Shown: piece after piece, positions 25,301 through 33,464 of the stretch
Position numbering within the stretch: position 1 is the stretch's first letter
Layout of the letters: every line of letters begins with the position of its first letter
Origin: Nectonema munidae
Lineage: Eukaryota; Nematomorpha; Nectonematoida; Nectonematidae
Direction: 5' to 3'
Length of the DNA: 64,000 nt
Assembly (NCBI GenBank): GCA_030549495.1
Contig: JAUIRK010000692.1
Span: 1-64,000 of the forward strand
Translations under genes and position numbers: made by a program
Notes under the pieces: generated by a model
The model's database searches: none
The model's input: the letters and a program-made list of their open reading frames with translations, nothing else
What the model was told of the DNA's origin: nothing

Positions 25301-27768
25301 TCCAACAATTTCTAATTTCAACACATCTGCAGCATCATTGATTGAACAATTAAAAGTTGGTGAAGTTAATATAATTTTTTTTGGATAATTTGGATTTATT
25401 CCACATTTTACATTCACTCTAATATTATGTGTTAAATCGAAAGGCTTCGGTCATTCATGGAACGCGGCTATTTTTTATTTCCTGTGTTCTTTCCATATCT
25501 TACTTATTATGTGTTAAATCGAAAGGCTTCGGCCATTCATGGAACAAGGCTCTTTTTTATTTCCTGTGTTCTTTCCATATCTTACTTTGCGTATGCTCTC
25601 CCTTTTCTTGCTTCACTTAATGAAGCAAAAATCGGCGGGTTGCATGAATCCGCTTATCATCGATAGTACTACTACATTTTTATTCATTATATCTAAAATT
25701 TAGGATTCATAAATTTAACAAGTTATGAATTAAAAATTTATTTTTGTGCATTAGTAACGCTAATCCATAGATATTTCAAATAAAACAATTTTTACTTTTT
25801 TTTAACTAACTACCTTATTCAAATAAGTGATTTGTCTTTTTCAAAAGTTTTCGTGTTTATCTACAAAAAGAAGCCTACTTACTACTGTTCACGCTGATGT
25901 GAATCGTAAAAAGTCTCGGCTAATTGCAAAAGATCCTTATAAGATGGCACGTAATTTTATTTCAATTTCTAATAGTAGGTTCTTCTTTTTTAGCAGCTGG
26001 GAGTGCATCTTCCCCTTTTCAAGGAAGAGCTGTCACACAAAGTACTCAAAGAGTGGTCTCTCAGCAAGCAAGAGATACGACTCAAGTCAAGCCAATGAGC
26101 GTGTCGTCAAAACTAGAACAAATTGACGTGAAAGAAGGCGAAAAAATTGAGCTGAAGTTTGAAATATCGCGAGCTGTTGAAAATATGTTTTGGAAGAAAG
26201 ATGGATTTCCACTGCAAAGCTCTTCACGAATCAGCATTCAGTATCGCGGACTTGAATGCTTTTTAACAATTGTGGACACTGTCGTAAATGATTCCGGAGA
26301 TTATCAATTTCAGGCGGATGAAAAAGTCGTTAACATGCGAATCAATGTTAAAAGTAAATTTTATTTCCTTAAAAATTCTGTCCATGTTCATTCTTTCAAT
26401 CTACATGATTAATTTTTGCTAGTAGGATGTCAATCTATGGTAGATTTTCGTCATCCCAAAATTCCCCGTTACCGGAAGTGAGACATTCTTCACGTTTCAC
26501 GCCCGGAAGCATTTTCCTCTTAACTTTAGATTACGTTATTTTGTTTCTTAGTGCGTTTTTTCATTCACTCAACACCGCGTTATCTTTATATTTCTCCACT
26601 GCGGTATTTTAACATTGTTTATGATTTTTGTTTATGGGGGCGGGAGTAAGGTTGATTAGATACTAGGTTTCGATAACTCAACGTCTTGGGTTTGATCCCC
26701 CATCAAGCCCACTTCTCATAGTTCGATACAAGGGGCGCAAGTGTGCCTTCTCGATAAAACACTACACGGTACCTTTACCTTTACATTAAATTTTTTTTTT
26801 AAAACTCTAGAGCTTAAAAATTAAAAACAATATGATTTGATTAATTTGTGTAAAATATATCAAGTCAAGACATCATTCTTAGGATTAACTTTGATTAACA
26901 GATTTTATATAGCTAACCAAAAGTATTGTAGCAAAAAGTGGTATTTTGATTTTAAAATTGATGAAAACAAAGCTAACACTAGGAAAGCCAACCTTTTTGT
27001 ACTGAAAAAAGGCATTTGGTTGTATTCGACCCCAACATATATAAGTTGAGAAAGGCAAAAAAAACAATTTTAAAGTTTGCTATTCATGTATTGTATTTTA
27101 GACTTATTTCAGAGGTTCCATAAAACTCATATGGACCACCCAGATAAAAAATTGAATTATATAAAATTTGCAACATTTTGATGTGTCAAACTTCATGTTT
27201 TGACTTATTTTGCTCTTGCATCGTTGTATACTTTACCCAGCAAAATATCGTGCATCTTCAAATTCAGTATAGTTAGGGTTAGGGTAGGACTTTTTGACGT
27301 TAGAACCTCACTAATATAATGAGAAAGTTTTTAATCATATAATGATTTTCTCTAAGACACTTTAATTGGAATAACCAAGGATGAGTCGGAGTCATGGCTT
27401 TTCACTTTTATCTTCTGAAGCTACAACTACACCCTTCATTCCAGCCTTTGATCAGAAGAGAGCGTAAGAGGAATTTTAACATTTCGTTCAACTTGTTTTT
27501 AGGTCCGGTACAGCAGGTGACACAAAAAGAAGTTTTGAGTGTTCATAGTGGCGACATTTTGGAGTATGGAGTGAAGCTGAATGCGCAACCACCCTCCTAC
27601 CAATGGCTCAAGAATGGCGCCCAATTTTCGCAGAATGAAAGAGTGAAAACGATTTGCCAAGGCCTCACCCACATACTTCTCATTCGGGGCATCAAGAATG
27701 AAGATCAGGGCGTCTACTCATTCGCTACGCCTTCAAAAGTCATCAAAACTCCCATACGCGTTCTCTAA
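1275..27768 (+). CDS. 23-exon gene: disordered acidic region plus three C-terminal cysteine-poor Ig domains
   Basis: Exons: 1275-1353, 3918-4010, 4139-4237, 6125-6217, 7769-7825, 7876-7959, 8665-8769, 11126-11215, 11279-11386, 13107-13187, 13241-13297, 16244-16312, 16668-16733, 16784-16828, 18361-18450, 18512-18595, 21156-21224, 23440-23493, 23552-23623, 23680-23772, 25007-25282, 25994-26353, 27503-27768. All 22 introns are GT-AG and phase 1, and the join is 2490 bases (829 residues plus stop). The start ATG has a good context (CAACAATGG) and an in-frame stop just upstream. Residues 1 to about 530 are rich in Ser, Thr and Glu, with no Cys and no Trp. Three Ig domains follow at about 530-621, 650-741 and 742-829. 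There is no signal peptide, so the protein is probably cytoplasmic. By analogy with titin/twitchin relatives it may be a sarcomere protein with an elastic spacer, but that is inference. Some short exons may be missed or alternatively spliced. Confidence 0.75.
1354..3917. other. Intron 1 of gene 1
   Basis: Apart from the hAT-like short element at 2413-2803, I see only AT-rich sequence without coding features. Confidence 0.5.
2413..2803. mobile_element. Short hAT-like element (TTTCTCAAC termini)
   Basis: The left end reads CAGTGTTTCTCAACGTGCCCC and the right end reads GGTGATTGAGAACTG, which are imperfect inverted repeats. The inside repeats GGGTCCAT motifs. Termini of the type CAGNGNTTCTCAACC are typical of hAT (Charlie-like) elements. 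It resembles the copy at 43266-43752. There is no transposase and no clear 8-bp target duplication. Confidence 0.5.
3918..6217 (+). CDS. Exons 2-4 of the disordered-Ig gene
   Basis: Exon 2 (3918-4010) begins TINKDIVEPMNS after a split codon and follows a TTTTTTTTGTAG acceptor. Exon 3 (4139-4237) begins ASLDILMGVSQSQ. Exon 4 (6125-6217) contains ETKEKETVEISESVQ. Each is a multiple of three, enters and leaves in phase 1, and has GT and AG flanks. Exons 2 and 3 are separated by a 128-base intron. Exon 3 opens with the small-Ser/Thr-Leu/Met-Asp-hydrophobic motif that returns in exons 6 and 9. Confidence 0.65.
4238..7768. other. Introns 3 and 4 of gene 1, no recognised element
   Basis: Apart from exon 4 (6125-6217) this stretch is AT-rich and without a gene I can support. 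It contains an (AAT)n run near 7166-7188 and a G run of about 15 bases at 7440-7454. Confidence 0.4.
7769..11386 (+). CDS. Exons 5-9 of the disordered-Ig gene
   Basis: Exon 5 is 7769-7825 (ENVEGSQEEITNEQ), exon 6 is 7876-7959 (ATLDLFFEKKMSLTPS), exon 7 is 8665-8769 (contains EATKDEGSSGSDSN), exon 8 is 11126-11215 (ends SSAEEEDVRLRKG) and exon 9 is 11279-11386 (VTMDLLYHKSPRTLDEP). All are 1-1 symmetric. Exons 5/6 and 8/9 form doublets split by introns of only 50 and 63 bases. Intron 7 (8770-11125) holds a piggyBac remnant and a hairpin. Confidence 0.65.
9630..10563 (+). pseudogene. piggyBac transposase remnant
   Basis: A frame at 9770-10105 contains NVVNELILELDRNHYHIIMD, NYFCPLNLLDSF and KATGVIRDMKVF, matching the catalytic-core style of piggyBac (DDE_Tnp_1_7) transposases. 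Further down, other frames give KPMGGVDRTNQNI (10138 onward) and a C-terminal cysteine-rich finger, CVFCKRATRKECTKC followed by LHMPCF, ending at 10563. Several stops and frameshifts interrupt it, so it is dead. It sits in intron 7 of gene 1, in the same orientation. The 5' part before about 9630 is not recognisable, and I see no convincing terminal repeats. Confidence 0.8.
10801..10944. repeat. Hairpin with 45-base arms
   Basis: The segment 10801-10846 (…TATTAGTACACACACAAGAG) is the reverse complement of 10897-10944 (CTCTTGTGTGTGTACTAATA…), with a 50-base spacer. It lies between the piggyBac remnant and exon 8, and no gene is seen in it. Confidence 0.85.
12215..12352. mobile_element. piggyBac-type MITE, copy 1
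   Basis: TTAA 12215-12218 and TTAA 12349-12352 flank 130 bases that begin CCCATAAGGCCAA and end TTGGCCGTAAATGGG. These are imperfect inverted termini with the CCC/GGG ends and TTAA target site of piggyBac elements. The inside repeats GCAGACGA. Related copies lie at 46139-46261 and 58749-58885. There is no coding capacity. Confidence 0.8.
13107..16828 (+). CDS. Exons 10-14 of the disordered-Ig gene, including a duplicated exon pair
   Basis: Exon 10 is 13107-13187 (ESEKAKKELIDSISD), exon 11 is 13241-13297 (EENLQKAVEDKQLR), exon 12 is 16244-16312 (EEVKMGNESSPISVEV), exon 13 is 16668-16733 (NMGNESSPVSVESKG) and exon 14 is 16784-16828 (SPASVSQIITEKSPG). Exons 12 and 13 are close copies lying 424 bases apart, and the start of their downstream introns is also alike. 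Skipping exon 13 or including both keeps the frame. The acceptor of exon 13 (CACAAG) is weaker than the others. Confidence 0.6.
13298..16243. other. Intron 11 of gene 1
   Basis: The intron is AT-rich. It holds a SINE at 15337-15485 and a probable SINE head fragment at 14101-14135 (GAGTAAGGTTGGCTAGATA). The part at about 15940-16050 resembles 7560-7700 in intron 4. No further exon is supported. Confidence 0.45.
15337..15485 (+). mobile_element. tRNA-derived SINE, copy 1
   Basis: The element has a perfect box-B-like GGGTTCGATCCC in its tRNA-related head. A body follows with CATAGTTCGATACAAGCGG and CGCAATTGTGCC, and it ends near GTACCTTCACCTTA. Two more copies share this order at 26636-26784 and 57963-58112. 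It lies in intron 11 of gene 1. Confidence 0.85.
17290..18085 (-). pseudogene. hAT transposase remnant (ZBED5/SCAND3-like)
   Basis: On the minus strand a frame at 18083-17712 reads GFVCTDGPPAMLGNESGFTA and then VTQCFFHHHALTSKTL, the conserved catalytic region of this hAT subgroup. Further down come FFELQEQIKAFLEE, YLNDILTRMNDLSLS and LNAFKDQLHRCY. A frameshift and stops separate the pieces, and the N- and C-terminal parts are absent. It lies antisense in intron 14 of gene 1. Confidence 0.82.
18361..23772 (+). CDS. Exons 15-20 of the disordered-Ig gene
   Basis: Exon 15 is 18361-18450 (EESPVSYETSTKMDYE), exon 16 is 18512-18595 (VSVQTNIKVGESADS), exon 17 is 21156-21224 (DASFFETNVMINEPS), exon 18 is 23440-23493 (EAKTRLDSGFYDKP), exon 19 is 23552-23623 (contains GSSTTTSFTTTQKTE) and exon 20 is 23680-23772 (YPSSFAENLSTTTD). 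Exons 18-20 form a triplet with introns of 58 and 56 bases. Exons 19-20 are the most Ser/Thr-rich part of the protein. All enter and leave in phase 1. Confidence 0.62.
18596..21155. other. Intron 16 of gene 1
   Basis: The intron is AT-rich and has no gene I can support. Imperfect near-duplicate blocks occur around 20455-20570 and 20640-20760. GCAGACGA motifs like those of the piggyBac-type MITE occur near 20267, and an inverted pair lies near 20582-20625, so an eroded relative may be present. Confidence 0.35.
22290..22985. mobile_element. Palindromic element with GACATTTGGCCGAA repeats
   Basis: The left end has tandem variants of GACATTTGGCCGAATG at 22310-22440. The right end (22915-22980) carries the same motif inverted (AAATGTCCTTCGGCCAAATG). 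This gives a foldback of about 700 bases. A third, related cluster lies at 34020-34110. No protein is recognised inside. Confidence 0.65.
23773..25006. other. Intron 20 of gene 1
   Basis: The intron contains the short tandem repeat at 24143-24282 and otherwise AT-rich DNA. Confidence 0.4.
24143..24282. repeat. Three-unit tandem repeat
   Basis: Three units of about 45 bases carry CACTCGTTTCTCTTCGT, then a TATGTTTTG core, then TATTTTTAC. The units differ by a few substitutions and short indels. Confidence 0.75.
25007..25282 (+). CDS. Exon 21: first Ig domain
   Basis: This single exon encodes 92 residues with an I-set Ig layout. A B-strand-like LTINEGENIELKFNF is followed by the core Trp in VLWKKNGAPI, then an E strand ILQIFNA and an F strand with SDGGMYTLS. 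Both canonical disulfide positions are occupied by non-cysteine residues (Phe or Asn in B, Leu in F). The same loss is common in A-band type Ig domains of titin and twitchin. The Trp, the DxGxY-like motif and the phase-1 borders make the domain call strong. Confidence 0.85.
25425..25588. repeat. 82-base direct duplication
   Basis: The unit starting ATTATGTGTTAAATCG and containing AAGGCTTCGG occurs twice, 82 bases apart, with few differences. It lies in intron 21 of gene 1. Confidence 0.85.
25994..26353 (+). CDS. Exon 22: linker plus second Ig domain
   Basis: The exon has 120 codons. The first 37 or so are a Gln/Ser/Thr-rich linker (QSTQRVVSQQARDTTQ). An Ig domain follows, with KEGEKIELKFEIS, the core MFWKKDGFPL and NDSGDYQFQA. 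The disulfide positions are again not Cys. One cysteine sits in the E-strand region (RGLECFLTI). The acceptor reads TTTTTTAGCAG, so use of the second AG would remove one codon and keep the frame. Confidence 0.82.
26636..26784 (+). mobile_element. tRNA-derived SINE, copy 2
   Basis: It has the same layout as copy 1: GGAGTAAGGTTGATTAGATA, a box-B variant GGGTTTGATCCCC, CATAGTTCGATACAAGG, and the end GGTACCTTTACCTTTA. It lies in intron 22 of gene 1. Confidence 0.82.
27503..27768 (+). CDS. Exon 23: third Ig domain and stop
   Basis: The last exon encodes 87 residues and ends at TAA 27766-27768. It shows SVHSGDILEYGVKL, the core Trp in SYQWLKNGAQF, and EDQGVYSFAT. Both disulfide cysteines are missing here too. 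The protein ends right after the G strand (TPIRVL), so the Ig domain is the extreme C-terminus. The acceptor follows a good pyrimidine tract (TTGTTTTTAG). Confidence 0.85.
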
Positions 27769-27975
27769 GAAATCCGTGACTAGCCTCTTTTACATTTGCT
27801 TGATCGAAATTTATCATATAAACAACGCATATCCATTTCATATCACGCTATTTATCTTTACTATGATAGCATCCAATTACCTTTTCTCCATCCTCAAAAT
27901 TACTATGATCTTTTAAAAAAGTATTTTGCTTTTACAAATTTTATTCGTACTTCGTTAAACGTCTATGTTATTTTA

Positions 27976-27981
27976 AATAAA
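27976..27981 (+). terminator. Poly(A) signal of the disordered-Ig gene
   Basis: AATAAA lies 207 bases after the stop codon at 27768. It is the first such hexamer I see downstream on this strand. Confidence 0.5.
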
Positions 27982-30464
27982 GAACTTGTTATACCCAGTA
28001 ACTCTTATTCCTCTTATATATTAAACATATTATATATGAATGGGTCGACCCTGGCTAGCCGGGATATAAGACCTTGTTCTCCTCCTGGAGACAAATGGAT
28101 GATGATAATATATATGAATGGTTTAATATCGTTGAATTTTAGCCAATTAGATCTGAGATTTTTGCTCAGTTCATTTGAATAGAGAAAATTTATTCAATAA
28201 ATCAAATAATTAGTTCAATTTTAGCGTAATTTGATTGGGTAAAAAAAAATTTTTAATCAGCTCCAAAGTTGTTATAAAAACACGCTAAATTTTAAACATA
28301 TGATATGGATACATTTTAATTTTCGATTTTAACAATAGAATCTTTCAAATTTTAAACCACATATTACTTTCAGAGTTGATAACTGAGTTTTTCTTCTTTC
28401 GGAGATTTGACTCTAGGTTCTTTGTGATTTTTTGAATCATCATATTTATCATTTTATTGGAATCCATTAAAACCATTATGTGATGCGCAATGTAAGAACA
28501 AGTAAATGAGAAAGTTGGTAAAATAATAGACAAAAGTTTTTAATGTTCAATAAGTTTCAAATAGATTTTCAACATTATTGGATAACTTGAAAAATGTATC
28601 AACATAAGCTTTTAAACTTCGTAAACCACTCATTACTTTCAATCCAAAATGTTTTTCATAGTTTTGATGCACATTTTTATTTATTTATAAAATTTGTAAA
28701 ATACTAAAAACTTAGCAGATTTTCCATGCTATTTTAAAATTAGTAGAAAAAAACGAGACGAACGTGTAAAAAACGCAAACAATAGATTTGAAATATAATG
28801 GATAGAACAAAATAATTGTTGGCCTGCGTAACTAATTTCAGGGAAATTAGGACTAAAAATGAAAAAGTACTTCTGTACAAATCTCTCTTTATTACGACAT
28901 TAAGCTCTTCTTCTCTCTCTACCTTTGCTAAAATGCAGCAAGAAAAAACTCGGATTTCAGTCTAACGTTGTGTATTTGCTTGTCGCATAAAATGGGTATT
29001 GCATCTATTTTTAAAAAAAATGGTCGCGATTTAAATTTGAAAGAATAATTGTAAAGTTCAAAAAATCATTTATGTTATGCAAGCATCTAAATAATTCATC
29101 AAAACAAAGAAATGAGTGAAATGTAAACGCTCTCAGGCGTTGATTTTCTAAAATTGATCACCTGCTTTCTTTTTCAATGAGCTTTATATAACGAATTCAA
29201 ATAAAACTAGAACATGCAGCAAATGAACATCATTTTTGGAAGCTGCGATGATACACACATATGGGAAAAACATTTTATGCAACAGAAAAAAAACACTTTG
29301 TTATCCTGTGTTACTTTTTCTGCATTTCTTATGCAAGTATGGTCACTAAGTTTTGAAATTGACACATTTTGGCCATTTTTTCTAATCTCTTATCAGTGAG
29401 CAGTGAGGTAGCTGAATAGAACATTCTCTGTCTTCAATAGGGCTGCCGACAAAATTAACTAAAACTTCTGCTATTTATCACTCTTGTGCCAGTTATAACT
29501 TGGAGCTTTCAATCTTCACAAGACCTGTTTCTACCTCCTTTCATTGGTCCCCAAAAGACTTGTTGAAAAGATGTGCAGATTGCAATTTTTAAATAACATG
29601 TGTTCAAATTGTTTTTGAGTGCTTTGTGTAAAATAGTCCTTCTCAAAGTTGGTTTAATCTTTTGAAATGGGGGACGTATTAATTTTTTTCTCGATTGAAA
29701 CAAATAAATATTTTGTATAATTTTCAATGAGAGTTAAATTTCAGAAAATAATTGATATACGTAGTTGTATATTTGGATATCGAGAAAACTTCAAATTAAA
29801 TTCTCTTACTACTATTCAAAGTACAAAAAATATTTTAAAGAAAACTAAGTGAAATGTTGAGGCCTTCTTCTGCCTTCACAACCGTTAGGTCATATGAATT
29901 CATCCGCCTTTCGAAACTATATAGTGTCATACCCATGTTGTTGAGGATTAGGGCGTAGTCCACTCAAGTCAGTGGATCATCTATACGACAGGTAAGGGGG
30001 CTTAATCTCTGAAGGTTTCAGTGACTTGAATCTTGGACTTTTTTTAAGAACCTCTTTGCCCGCAAGGCATTGGGACTTCATTTTTGCCATCAGAATATAT
30101 TTGAGGAGGAAAGATCTTTGAGAGGGGCATCTAAAGTTGATCTAAAATATGCCATTTTGGTATCAAAATCCACCCTGCATGCTTCTCATCTATTTGCTTC
30201 AAAGTGAATAAAAAGGTATATTAGACTTCCTATAAGAGCATCATTCTCCCCAGTTCAGAAGACGGATTCACATTGTAACATAAAAAAAAAATTTTTTTTG
30301 TTTGACTTAATATTTTTATTGTTTATTACTAAAAACTTCACTCTGATTTCAAATCTGTGCTTGTTTTTTCTGTAACATAGATGGTTCAGAAGTTACAAGG
30401 TATTTTTCTTAACATATTTTTGTCACAATTTTTGTTTTATTTTTAAGATAATTATATTATAATA
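27982..30464. other. Intergenic, nothing recognised
   Basis: No exon, RNA gene or transposon protein could be supported on either strand between the poly(A) signal of gene 1 and the multi-copy family copy at 30492. Confidence 0.5.
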
Positions 30465-30491
30465 TTGTCAATTTTTTACTACAAATTAAAA

Positions 30492-32260
30492 ATGGCTACA
30501 CGGATGTGTAAAAATAACCCTAATTCTTTTTGCTATGTCTGCGGATACTATATTGGACAAAAAACAGTTTCTTATAAAATAGAAAAAGGATCAAAATATT
30601 CGATAGCATGCAATTTATATTTTGGTATGCCGATTGGTGACCAGGATAAAAGTTGGGCTCCTCATTTTATTTGTGGAAGCTGTCGTTCAACATTGGAGGC
30701 ATGGCTGAGAGGTAGTTTTTTTGTTTTAAATTGTCATACTTTTGTAAAAACTCAGAATCTAAAATCTAGGAGAAAGATTAATGCCTTTTGCTATTCCACG
30801 AATTTGGAGAGAACAAAAAAATCATACCACTGATTGTTATTTTTGTATAGTCAACATATCTAAATTCAGAAAAATCAAAGGAAAATCTAAAAAACTTGAC
30901 TATCCTAATATTGCTTCATCAATTGCTCCAGTACCTCATAATGTAAACTTGCCAGTTCCTTCCCCTCCAGAAAAGGTAATTGTTAAAATTTAAAATATTT
31001 TGTTATGCTGAATTCTTTGTATACTAACTTTTGTTTAAGGAAAGTTATCTGGATGAAGTAGAATCTGTGAATAATAATGAAATTTTATATTCTGTTGATG
31101 ATGATGATGATGATGATGATACAAAATCTCCTCATTTTCCAAATCAAAGTGAGCTAAATGATTTAATTAAAGACTTGAATTTATCTAAAGAGGGAGCTCA
31201 GCTGCTAACGTCCAGGCTCAAAGAGTGGAATCTTCTAGCAGAAAGATGCAGAATAGGGGTACAAAAACAGACATATGGAATATTCTAAATTTTATGATGT
31301 TGAAGATGGCTTATGTTTTTGTAAAGATATCAAGGGCCTTTTCAGTGCGATAGGAATTGAACATGTTTCATCAGAATGGAGGCCCTTCATCGACAGTTCT
31401 GTTAAAAGTTTAAAGGCAGCTTTGCTTCACAATGGAAACTTGTTGCCATCAGTTCCAGTTGGTCATTCTACGCATATGAAAGAAGACTATGCCAATGTTA
31501 AAAATTTGCTCAGCAAAATAAAGTATGAAAATTTTAATTATGATGTATGTGAAGATTTCAAAATGCTAGGCTTTCTATTGGGAATGCAACAAGGTTATAC
31601 AAAGTTTTCCTGCTACCTATGTTTATGGGATAGTAGAGATGATGGAAATCATTATTTGAAAAAAACATGGACACAAAGAATTGGCCTTGAACCTGGTAGT
31701 CAAAACCTCAATCAACCCCTAATTGACCCAAAAAAAGTGTTGCTTCCTCCACTACACATAAAGTTGGGACTTATTAAAAAGTTTGTGAAAGCACTAGAAT
31801 ATGACAGTAATGCTTTTCAGCAAATCCGGCTTTTATTTCCTAAGCTTTCTGAAGCAAAGCTAAAAATGGAATTTTTACAGGCCCTGGTGTTAGGAAACTT
31901 CTAAATTCTGAAGAATTTGAAAATAGCCTTAATTTGAAAGAAAGATGTGCATGGGAGGCATTTAGAAGAGTTGTGACAGGATTTTTCGGTAATAAAAAAG
32001 ATGAAAACTACAAAGAAAATATTGAAAATATGGTAAATGCGTATAAAGAAAGCCGGATGTCATTGAAGCTTCATTTTTTGTATTCGCATTTAGATGTTTT
32101 CAAAGAAAATCTTGGTGATGTGAGCGAGGAGCATGGAGAACGATTTCATCAAGATATCCAAACCATGGAAAAGAGATACCAAGTCCGATGGGGCAAAGCT
32201 ATGATGGGTGACTACGTTTGGGGACTTATCAAAGAAGATAAATCTTGGCATCAAAGGTAA
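30492..32260 (+). pseudogene. Near-intact copy of an uncharacterised multi-copy protein family
   Basis: Likely exons are 30492-30711, 30770-30975 and 31040 onward, with GT-AG introns. The product has paired-cysteine motifs (FCYVCG, FICGSC, TDCYFC, SCYLCLWDSRDD) that look zinc-binding. It also has an Asp run (GAT repeat) near 31099 and the segments SAIGIEHVSSEWRPFIDSS, LPPLHIKLGLIKKFVKALE and GDVSEEHGERFHQDI. From memory, this family occurs in many copies in arthropods and Hydra without a described function. Copy number suggests a transposon origin, but I see no terminal repeats. The last exon has about two breaks of frame in homopolymer runs, which could be decay or assembly error. Confidence 0.7.
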
Positions 32261-32299
32261 CGTAGAACAAAACATTATTTTTAGCTTTTTGCCACGCAA

Positions 32300-33153
32300 T
32301 TATTCTTTTTAAATATATTTTAACTTCAATTTTAGTTTATTTTTGTTTTAATTAAATTTATCAAAAAAGATTTTAGTTTTATTTCCATTATTGAATAAAA
32401 TAATATTCACATTACACTGATTCTACACTCAAAAAAACATTTTTATTTTTGTAATCTACACCCAAAAACAATGTAAGAAAATTAATTTAATCAAGTCAAA
32501 CAAATTATTGTCGTGTTGTGATTATTTAAGAGCGTTTTTACGGAGCAACACGTCATAAAACTAAAATCCGTCTCTATCATGATGACTTATTAATATTAAA
32601 CGAAAGCAAAGTTGAATTGAATGTTTAGAAGGTATTAAATAATTTTTAATGTTTTTGAAAGAATGTAACAAAGATAAACGAAAATACATAAATCCTTACT
32701 AATTGTCAAAATCTCAGCTGGTAGCTAAATTAACCGACTACAAAGGAATCTAAATTTTCAAATTATAACAAGCAAAACTTCAAAATGGCTATCTTTGCAC
32801 TACCAAGTTTGTATCTTGAGGAAAAGGGAGCATTCTTCAATAGTTATTAGGATATATATACTGTATTGGAATACTTGGGTACCACGCCAAATACTAATAG
32901 AAGCTTTTCACCAATCTTTGGAATCCTAAACAAAGAGATCCTTTGTTAGCTGCTTTGTTTATCTTTTTTGAACCTTTGCTACGCAGAAATATGTCAACAG
33001 AATGTAAGAATAATGTCGGATTCATAAGCCGATGAATTACAAATGTTTTTTGATATGGCTAATCCTTTATTTCATTTTAGCATGTGTATAATATCAATAG
33101 GTAGAAGTTATACCGCTTACTCTTTATCAACATCATTAATGATCCACCATTAC
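32300..33153. other. Intergenic, nothing recognised
   Basis: AT-rich sequence lies between the multi-copy family copy and the 3' end of the PRDM-like gene. No feature is supported. Confidence 0.45.
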
Positions 33154-33159
33154 TTTATT
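33154..33159 (-). terminator. Poly(A) signal of the PRDM-like gene
   Basis: AATAAA on the minus strand, 123 bases beyond the stop codon at 33284-33282. Confidence 0.5.
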
Positions 33160-33281
33160 ATTGACCTTAGAGTAAAACAAATTTAAAAACATAAACCTAA
33201 TCAAAGTCTGCTTGTTCTCGAAGAAGATTTGAAAAAGTTTAAAATTTTAAATATTTCATTCGTAAAAAAATGTGAAGGCAT

Positions 33282-33464
33282 CTAAGCAGTATCAAGCTCA
33301 CTTCTCTCTTCTCGGTGCATTGTAAGGTGAATTTTGAGTACGCTTTCCAACATAAATGTCTTGCCACATATGTTGCATAAGTTGACCTTTTGTTCAGCGT
33401 GAGCTCTTCTCATGTGACTGTCGTGTGCAGCGTGGGACGCAAAAGATTTTCCACAATGCTTACA
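33282..33464 (-). CDS. PRDM-like gene, last exon: fingers 5 (most) and 6
   Basis: After the acceptor TTATTTTAG the exon starts in phase 0 with CKHCGKSFASHAAHDSHMRR and then CNICGKTFMLESVLKIHLTM, and ends at TAG. The FK just before the first Cys comes from the previous exon. Confidence 0.88.
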   Translation of the reverse strand, partial: CKHCGKSFASHAAHDSHMRRAHAEQKVNLCNICGKTFMLESVLKIHLTMHREERSELDTA

